Below are positions 57,001-64,000 of a stretch of 64,000 bases of DNA, piece after piece. The notes below the pieces were generated by a model. It had not been told where the DNA came from. It saw only the letters and a list, made by a program, of their open reading frames with translations, and did not search any database. A program made the translations under genes and the position numbers. This stretch comes from Raffaelea ambrosiae (lineage: Eukaryota > Ascomycota > Sordariomycetes > Ophiostomatales > Ophiostomataceae): NCBI GenBank assembly GCA_002778195.1, contig PCDI01000008.1, positions 186,001-250,000 of the forward strand, written 5' to 3'. Positions within the stretch are counted from its first letter, which is position 1, and each line of letters begins with the position of its first letter.

Positions 57001-58840
57001 CCGGTTGAGATGCGTCATGAAGTAGAAGACCAGGTTGAACGATATGCAGGCCAAGACCTTGACCGGGAGATCCATCAGCACCGACGCGTACGATTCGGCC
57101 GAAGGATGATAAAACGCATAGCGCGCCTGCTTCTCGACAATGGGCCGCTGGGCATAGAGCGTCATGACTTCCAGGACCGACGCAAAAGCATTGAACATGA
57201 CCGCCATGAACAGAATCACCTCGCGGCCGTTGAACGAATGCGTCGTCTCCTGCATGTTGTAGAACAGCGACGACATGATGAGCGCCAGCACGAGATTGCC
57301 CAACATGACGACGATCGTCGGGCCCGGATCGTGGAGGAACCGCCGCCACGCCCGCCACATGCAGATCTGCACCTGCTGCCCGTACGTCAGCATATACGGC
57401 GACTGGACGCGGTGGCCCCTGGCCTGGTAGGACCTCTTGCGCTGGCGGTACGCCTGTGCGTCGGGCCCGTCGATGGGATGCTGCGTCGTGTACTCGTCCA
57501 TCTCGGCCTGGAGGGCCTTGTACTCGGCGCTCGCGCGCCACGCGGCGGCAAACTCCTCGGGCGTGCGCGGCGGGGCGCAGCCGGGACGGGGAATCCGCTC
57601 GCCGGGGAAGGTCATGGAGGTGAGGAAGTCGGGCGTGGTTTGTCGCGGGGGGCACTCGAAGCCCAGCCTCTCAAAGTAGGCCTTGGCCTGGGACGCCGGG
57701 CCGAAGTAGATCTGGCGGCCTTGGTAGAGGACGGTGGCTTTGTCGAACAGGTCGTACGCGGTTTGGGGGGCTTGGTACATGGAGACCGCGCACGTTTGGC
57801 CGAAGAACTCGGACTGCAGACGGAGTGTTTTGCAGAACCCGACGGCGTTGGCGGAGTCCAGGCCGCGGGTGCAACTATCAGACAGAGGACGTCAATGTGA
57901 GCATGCGTGGTCCCGGTTCTTCTTTGCAAGCAGGTGGGCGGCGACTGGGAAGAGACGGGGCGTGCTTACTTGTCCCAGCATTGAAAAGGCGCGTTGGACA
58001 GTGTGGCTTCCGCAATGGTGACGCGCTTCCGCTCGCCGCCCGAGACGCCGCGAATGAACTCGTTGCCCACTTTGGTGTCCGCCGTATGGCTGATTCCATA
58101 CATGGCCATCACGACGTCCTTGAGTTTCGCGCAAAACCTACATGCGTAACATGCTGTTAGCAAGTCCGGTGCCGTCTTGGGCCATGCGGGCGGGTGTCCT
58201 ACTGTGGACGCGATATTCCCTGTGGCAGCTCCCTCGGACACCGAGCCTGTGCCGCAAACTCCAGTGTTTCGCCCACGGTCAATTTCGGGAAATGGACGTC
58301 GACCTCTGCTGTGTAGATTGCATCACCGCGGTGGGCCGTGTGGAGCTCCTTGTCCGAGATGCCCTCGTAGTTGAAATGGCTGTCCTCGCCCACGAACAAG
58401 CCATCGCGATCCCCAGACAGCGTCTTCAGCAGAGTCGAGCAGCCCGAGCTAGGCGGCCCCAGCACCACACACATCTCTCCGGGGCGAATGATCCCATCGA
58501 ACCGGTGCAAGATCCTGATGCGTCTGCGACGTCGCGCAAGCATGCCGGGAAGAGCCAGCCAGACGTTGGCAGCGTCTTTCTGGTAGTCAGCAGGGGTGGC
58601 ATAGCCGAACACGCTGAGATGCTGGAAGCACACGCCCAGGCGACGAAACGGGTTGCCGCCTTCGAGCGCAACGTTGGCATAGTTGCGAGCCCAGGCAGAC
58701 GCGTCGAACCGGCTGCTGGAAGGGTTCAGTGCGGATCCCGGGTCGTTTGCCCCAAAGATGGGCAGGCTCGCGACACCGCTGGTGCGGCCATCTCGGGCTG
58801 CTGTCGTGTGCGACGACTCAGAATACGTGGTGTCGATCAT
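54060..58840 (-). CDS. PDR-type ABC transporter (ABCG, full length)
   Basis: Six exons on the minus strand: 58840-58203, 58137-57970, 57874-56924, 56850-55929, 55842-55452 and 55336-54060, giving about 1448 residues. The order is NBD1, TM domain 1, NBD2, TM domain 2. NBD1 has the degenerate Walker A GPPSSGCSTLLKTL (Cys for Lys, usual in fungal PDRs), signature VSGGERKRVTIAEA and WDNCTRGLDSANA. NBD2 has Walker A GVSGAGKTTLLD, the LNVEQRKRLTIG signature region and Walker B LLLFVDEPTSGLDSQ. Such pumps sit in the plasma membrane and expel drugs, weak acids, sterol inhibitors or plant compounds. The start is uncertain: the ATG at 58840 (MIDTTYSESS) is the first ATG in frame, but the frame is open upstream and a 5' exon is possible. 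Confidence 0.93.
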
Positions 58841-59313
58841 GTTTGCATGGCCGTCCTCGACAAGATTCGTTTCTTTGACTCGGTCGAAGTGGGAGAGCGT
58901 ATGCCGAGTCCCAGAGCTGGAGCGATGGTCATTGTTCAACTCGTACTTTGCACCCTTTTTGTACGAATTGCATACACGGCGCGCGGCTTTGATCTTCCAT
59001 TGTCCGACTCATCAACCAATCATTAATCAATTGCCGTGTGGTGATGATTTCCGAAAGACCTCTTCGGCCGAAATGTTCAATCTGCTGCATGCTGTTTCCG
59101 TCAAACCGTCAGTTTCGGACAATTCACTTAGACGGACGAGATCTTCGGCCGAGTGGGGAGTTAAAGCCGCAAGGGTACACACCACAAGTACTAAACCTCT
59201 TCCGTGACTGGTTGCTTCTATTATTGGCTGAACACCACCTGGCCACACCATGCGACCACGCGTTGTGGCGTCTTGTAGTGACAGGAGCGGCCCGCTTATG
59301 TAGCCTATCTTAG

Positions 59314-59750
59314 TCAGACGCTAGGTGAAGATCGACCTGCCACATAATTAGCCTGCGATCGCGGCCTTGCAATCGACGCAGCCTCCAGCTCTCTGCTCGA
59401 CACGGCGTCGCGCACGGGGCCGTCGCCCTCGTCCGCCGCGGACACCATGAACAGCGCTAGGCACCCCAGCGTGTTGGCGGTGAGTACCCGGTACTGCAAC
59501 ATGAGCGAGCTCTTTCCCCTCATGATTGGCAGCAGCTCCGGATCTGCCTTCTCGAGATACTGCGTGAGCATCTGCCCGCCAGACACATCTCGGCAAACTC
59601 GACCTCGTCCGGCGTGAGGCCTTCCCCGAGCAGACCGGCACGACAGTCGTCCCACGCATAGCCCAGAAACCGGTGCATATCCAAAGTACTTCTTGCATGC
59701 TTGCCACACTTGCTTGGTGGTCAAGGCCGACCTGTGGTAGTGGAAACAGT
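59314..59750 (-). pseudogene. Broken coding relic, unknown
   Basis: On the minus strand, protein-like sequence appears in pieces in different frames: TTKQVWQACKKYFGY in one frame, MHRFLGYAWDDCRAGLLGEG in another, and GQMLTQYLEKADPELLPIMR with MLQYRVLTANTLGCLALFMV back in the first. The frame changes lie near 59682 and 59580 and no short intron fits. A possible acceptor (CTACCACAG) precedes it at about 59735. I recognise no family. It looks like a gene fragment disabled by indels. Confidence 0.4.
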
Positions 59751-59895
59751 TATTTCAGACTGACAAGGCAAGAACAAACACCGAGTGGCCGATACACAAC
59801 GGAGGGTAGCAGGTTCAAAGGGGTACAATCACCGTGCGTATTGGGACACAGAAAGTTGCGTGGTCTAAGAGAATTTTCTCTTTTACCTGAAATTC

Positions 59896-60234
59896 CTAAA
59901 AGGGGTTTAAGAAACCAATTTTACAGTGAAGTATTCGTCGTAAATGCCAAAGATTGCCGAATACTACGTGCCTATCGCTCGAATGCAATATTTCATGTAA
60001 ATAAGCCGACCTGAATCTGCAATCCGGCTGCTTGTATTCCAGAAATTCTTTCCAGAAAGGATTCTGCCTCACCTCATCCACGAAAATGAAAATAAAAGCA
60101 GCCAAGGATATTATACACCTGCCCGCTGCTTTTGAAGGATCAACTAGGCGCTCCGATATCTCAATTACACGGCGTTCCTTTATATATACACACTCGAATA
60201 CCTGTGTAAAGACACTCTCAGTCACATAACCCAT
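59896..60234 (-). CDS. Weak open frame, unknown
   Basis: A 112-codon minus-strand frame, MGYVTESVFTQVFECVYIKE to CKIGFLNPF, with one hydrophobic stretch (IISLAAFIFIF). It lies upstream of the relic and on the same strand, and could be part of the same former gene. No family recognised. Confidence 0.25.
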   Translation of the reverse strand: MGYVTESVFTQVFECVYIKERRVIEISERLVDPSKAAGRCIISLAAFIFIFVDEVRQNPFWKEFLEYKQPDCRFRSAYLHEILHSSDRHVVFGNLWHLRRILHCKIGFLNPF

Positions 60235-60716
60235 ACTTTACGGGAGGCATCCGTGGTTTTTTAACAGTCTGCATTTACAGTCCGCCAAATTCACAGCCGA
60301 GCCGGACAAAGACATGGGCGTAACGGTCGAGGCCAAATAGGCAGGTTGCAGGGTGGTGGGGGACAGGATGAGTAAGGATTCCAGGACGGCGCGCACAGGG
60401 ACAACGACGCGGAGAGTGCGGAGACCGGTAGATGTTCGGCCGAGACCTTGACGGATATAAGGCCACGTCCCCCCACTAGCGTCGAATAAGCCGAGCGAGT
60501 TCAGTCTTGTCTGTCTCGCACATCCGCAAACTGGCTGTATTAGTTGGTTAAAATCTTGGCTTTCGGCCTTTTGAGGAGCCTACTGCCTCATCCTCACACT
60601 CCTTCGCTTTTGCTTTTTCCGTCTGTCGAATTCAGACGGCCGAGCAGTTGCCTAGCACACGGCTCCCAGAACCGAAACGACTTCCACCAAGCCCTGCCAC
60701 CACATTGCCCTCTCCG

Positions 60717-63335
60717 ATGGACAAGCCGCCGACGCCGCCGCCGCGCCGACGCCGCAGACCCATGCGTTCCTGCTGGGAATGCCGACGCCGCAAGCTCAAA
60801 TGCGACCGCACCGACCCCTGTGCCCATTGCGTCCGCCACAAGACGCAGTGTGTCTTCGCAACACACACGGATGTCGGCGAGTCCGGGCCTTCGCGGACAA
60901 GCTCCGGACCCGAGCCTGCGCCAAGGGCCCGCACGACAATCGGCTCCAGTGCGAGCTCGGCTGCGACGGTCCCGTCGTCCGACTCTGGCTATGGCGGCTC
61001 GGCGGTCACTGTGGCTTCCTCCCCTTCGAGCTTGCCGGGCGCCACTGGACCCCGTCGTCTACACAGCGTGCCTGTCTCGGACGCAGCGGCTTGTGCGCTC
61101 CGTCGACAGGTTCACCATTCTCTACCAGAGGCAACAGCAGCCATCTCGCGCGTGCTGCACCCAGCGTCTGTCGCTCCATCGCCGTCGGCAAACACGCCGC
61201 CACCATCGTCCCGTGCCCCCCTTCAGGCTCTCCTGGAACGAGTCAAACGGCTAGAAGACTCATACTCGACTCTATCGTCACGGCATGCCGACAGCGTCGA
61301 GGGCCCAGTCGGCTCCGCCGTCGAGACGCGTGAACCGGAGCCTGGCGCAGAAGACCCTGCCGTGCGCCACACGAATGCCACCCGTGGCGACGATGTGGAG
61401 GCGCAGGATTGGCAGGATGTCGTCAAGGCGAAGGCGAGGAACCTGGGGAGGACGCGCCGGATGGGCGACGCGCCGGACTTCGCTGCGATCATTCAGTGTT
61501 ACAGTGCCATGCTGGGGAAGACCAGCGAGGATGTCTTCGGCGACGAGCCGGAGATCAAAGCGCTGCTGGTGGAGGGTGGCGAGCTCCTGGTTGAGTCCAA
61601 GCACATAGCCCAGCAGTTCAAGCGCGGGCGACCCACCAGGCTCGCTCCCACTCCGTCGGTCGTGCCCAAGCTCGGCCCATACCTCGTCCCGCCCTCCCGC
61701 GAGAGGGCGGATGCCATGACCAAGCTCTACTTTGCGTCCTTTGAGTCCACCTACCGCATCCTCCACGTTCCTACGTTCTGGGCCGACTACGAGAAATACT
61801 GGCAAGCGCCTGGGTCGGTCACCAGTGCCGTGTATCTCCAAATCCAGCTCGTTGTTGCCATTGGGTCGAGTCTGTACAACCATGGAGACAGCAAGGCCGT
61901 GCTCGACAACATGGAAATGAGCCGCCCATGCATCTACGCGGCCGAGAACTGGCTCGCCGGCCCACTGGAGAAGGACCGCCTCAACCTGAGCGGCTTCCAA
62001 GTCTACTGCCTGTGCATCCTGGCGCGGCAGATCTTCTCCGTAGGCGGGGACCTCGTGTGGATGTCCATGGGCGCGCTCCTCCATCGAGCCATGCAGAGCG
62101 GACTGCACCGCGAGCCAAAGCATCTACCGGGCGTGTCCGTGTTCCACGCCGAGCTCCGCCGCAGACTCTGGGCCACCATCCTCGACATGGTCGTGCAGGC
62201 TTCGCTAGACGCCTCCATGCCGCCGAGGATCTCGCTAGACGAGTTCGACATCGAGCCACCGTCCAACATCGACGACGAGGCGATCAGCGAGTCCACCACA
62301 GCGATCGTGCCGCACCCCAGGACGACGCTCACCAACACTTCGGTCCAGCTTGCCTTGCTTGACACGCTGCCGCTCCGCCTGGGCATTGTCCAGTATCTCA
62401 ACGGCCTGCACTCGGAGCAGTCGTACCCGCGCGTCCTGTCGCTGAGCTCCCAGCTGACCAGCGCATTGCGCATGTGCAACAGTCTCGGCGCGACCGGATC
62501 ACCACCACCCCCGAACCAAGCCTGCGATGCCGACCATGAGGCCCACACCACCACCACCATCACTCCTTTTCAGCGCAACTTCCTCGACTACCTCGTCCGC
62601 CGCTTCATGATCCCCCTCCACATGTTTTTCGCAACCCAGGCCCGCTCCAACCCCATCTTCCACTACTCGCTCACCGTCAGCCTCGACGCCGCCCTCGCCC
62701 TCGTCTCGCCCGTGACCCACACGACCACCACGTCCCCTCCCGGACACGACAGCGAGACCGACGTCTTTGACCGCCTACTGTCCATGGCGGGCGGTCTCTT
62801 CCGCGAAGGGTTCCGCGCCGCGCTGACCGTCATCTCTCTCGCGCTCCTCGTGCACGTCGCCACGCAGCAAGCAAGCGGCGCGCTTCACCGCGCACCGCAG
62901 CACCGCACGCTGCTCAAGGCGGTGGTGCGCGATCTGGTCGCGCTGGCGGAGCGCCGCATCCGCCACGGCGACACGAACATCAAGCCGTACATGTTCTTGA
63001 ATATGGTGCTTGCACAGGTGGAAGCCATGGAGGCGGGGGCGCGCTCTGGTGAGGGCGCGCTGAAAACGGCGCTGGCGAGGAGTGCGGTCGAGAGCTTGCG
63101 GTTTTGCCGGGATGCGATGCAAGCGAGGGCCAATACGATGGTGCTTCTGGGTGGGGAGGCGATGGAGTTTGGTGCGGAAGGGCTGGATTTGGCTGGGAGT
63201 AGGGGCATGGAGGCGTTTGAACTAGACTGGAACGGGGCGAATTTGGCTGCAAGCATGGACTTTGAGCCGTTCGAAGCGAATTGGAACTGGCAGTCTCTTC
63301 TGACGACTGGGCATCAATATGGGGCTGACAGATGA
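60717..63335 (+). CDS. Zn2Cys6 transcription factor with fungal-trans domain
   Basis: A single exon of 872 residues from the ATG at 60717 (MDKPPTPPPRRRRRPMRSCW). The zinc cluster is CWECRRRKLKCDRTDPCAHC then VRHKTQC, Cys spacing 2-6-6-2-6. A Ser/Pro-rich linker follows, then a short coiled-coil (LLERVKRLEDSYSTLSSRH, about 195) and the regulatory domain from about 330 (LYFASFESTYRILHVPTFWA) with GALLHRAMQSGLHREPKHLP. The C terminus is acidic and Trp/Phe-rich (ELDWNGANLAASMDFEPFEA), a likely activation segment. It is divergent from the ABC transporter, so it may control drug efflux; this is context inference only. The frame is open to 60648 but without an earlier ATG. Confidence 0.92.
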   Translation: MDKPPTPPPRRRRRPMRSCWECRRRKLKCDRTDPCAHCVRHKTQCVFATHTDVGESGPSRTSSGPEPAPRARTTIGSSASSAATVPSSDSGYGGSAVTVASSPSSLPGATGPRRLHSVPVSDAAACALRRQVHHSLPEATAAISRVLHPASVAPSPSANTPPPSSRAPLQALLERVKRLEDSYSTLSSRHADSVEGPVGSAVETREPEPGAEDPAVRHTNATRGDDVEAQDWQDVVKAKARNLGRTRRMGDAPDFAAIIQCYSAMLGKTSEDVFGDEPEIKALLVEGGELLVESKHIAQQFKRGRPTRLAPTPSVVPKLGPYLVPPSRERADAMTKLYFASFESTYRILHVPTFWADYEKYWQAPGSVTSAVYLQIQLVVAIGSSLYNHGDSKAVLDNMEMSRPCIYAAENWLAGPLEKDRLNLSGFQVYCLCILARQIFSVGGDLVWMSMGALLHRAMQSGLHREPKHLPGVSVFHAELRRRLWATILDMVVQASLDASMPPRISLDEFDIEPPSNIDDEAISESTTAIVPHPRTTLTNTSVQLALLDTLPLRLGIVQYLNGLHSEQSYPRVLSLSSQLTSALRMCNSLGATGSPPPPNQACDADHEAHTTTTITPFQRNFLDYLVRRFMIPLHMFFATQARSNPIFHYSLTVSLDAALALVSPVTHTTTTSPPGHDSETDVFDRLLSMAGGLFREGFRAALTVISLALLVHVATQQASGALHRAPQHRTLLKAVVRDLVALAERRIRHGDTNIKPYMFLNMVLAQVEAMEAGARSGEGALKTALARSAVESLRFCRDAMQARANTMVLLGGEAMEFGAEGLDLAGSRGMEAFELDWNGANLAASMDFEPFEANWNWQSLLTTGHQYGADR

Positions 63336-64000
63336 AGCCTGCACGGTACTACGATCTTTTATCTGTTTGTAAGTAGGGGAGCTGTTTGGTGGGTTGTTCG
63401 TTTGGATATGACCTGTGTGCGCAGTATAGCCTCGTTGTCTGATAGACACTCAATGTACCCAGCCTTGGTCACGCATCGGTGATTGGACTCAAGTCAGTGT
63501 TCTGTTCTTTGACGACACCAACGATGACCGGACAAGGCTAGAACAACTAGAATAAGGCTGTATGGTAACGTGACGACAACGTGGACTAAACGAAAATGCT
63601 GCTTGAGTGAACAACAGGTAAACTCCAGGTAAGACATGTACATAATACGGTTCGATTGGCGGAAACAACTCTTCAGCGGGACCGTTGATGTAAGCACCGG
63701 GTTTTTCGGACAATAGACAGAGACTAATGAAAATGCCTATGCAAGGTACCCGTTCAGTCGGCGAGTATCAATGCAAAGGGGTGGTTGTCTTACAACACGC
63801 CGCCTACGCCCATATCCACAACACACTTTGGAAGACACATAAAACAATAGCCGAGTACTGTAGCTAAGCCACCCTTTTCTTTTCACAATCTGGTTACTGC
63901 ACAGCAAAGGGCCATACATCAGCCCACCGACCTTGCCGGCACTAGATCTATCGTATTCGCACGCATGCCTAGAGTGCCTTCCGGACCTCATAGGGAACGG
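63336..64000. other. Intergenic, no gene seen
   Basis: The last 665 bp hold only short overlapping frames. Confidence 0.6.

Larger units (their letters stand above)
58841..60716. other. Region between ABC transporter and regulator, with a relic
   Basis: About 1.9 kb containing both promoters (the genes are divergent) and the broken coding stretch at 59314-59760. A minus-strand frame at 59896-60234 is listed separately. Confidence 0.55.

Overview
The window is nuclear DNA of a filamentous ascomycete, most likely a Sordariomycete. The evidence is spliced genes with short GT...AG introns (mostly 50-150 nt), GC-rich coding sequence, two Zn2Cys6 regulators and one bZIP regulator, a PDR-type ABC pump, and the usual spacing of filamentous fungal genes. 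I traced nineteen well-supported protein genes and one frameshifted gene exon by exon. There is one tRNA gene, several weak or relic coding stretches, and a number of short tandem repeats. Reading frames join cleanly across every intron given for the supported genes.

Layout. 0.8-15 kb is housekeeping: a mitochondrial stomatin-like protein, the Golgi/endosome protein MON2 (minus strand, six exons) divergent from the ubiquitin E2 variant MMS2, an LYR-domain protein and a bZIP regulator. 15.5-20 kb holds a small secreted protein made of 13-residue repeats, an orphan GPI-anchor-like tail, and a TDT (malate/sulfite type) transporter. 21-26.1 kb holds two tandem paralogous membrane proteins of unknown function; the first carries a one-base frameshift relative to the second. 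27.6-33.4 kb holds an AtuA-like protein, a small secreted protein and a J-domain protein. 33.4-37 kb is gene-poor, with a few weak minus-strand open frames. 37-44.3 kb holds two short-chain dehydrogenase-type genes (convergent), tRNA-Ala(AGC), a small unknown protein and a mitochondrial AIM9-like phosphotransferase.

44.9-53.5 kb looks like a small mannoside-utilisation module: a Zn2Cys6 regulator, a GH2 beta-mannosidase of the intracellular type, and an MFS sugar porter divergent from the mannosidase. Their shared 705-bp promoter contains three CGG triplets at exact 8-bp spacing. 54-58.8 kb is a full-length PDR/ABCG transporter. It is followed by a broken coding relic (59.3-59.8 kb) and a second Zn2Cys6 regulator (60.7-63.3 kb).

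The most interesting items are the tandem paralogue pair with its frameshift, the mannoside module with its spaced CGG triplets, the repeat-built secreted protein, and the orphan GPI-like tail. Nothing in the window is a clearly novel multi-gene system. Functional names rest on family recognition from the translated sequence only; no database search was run.
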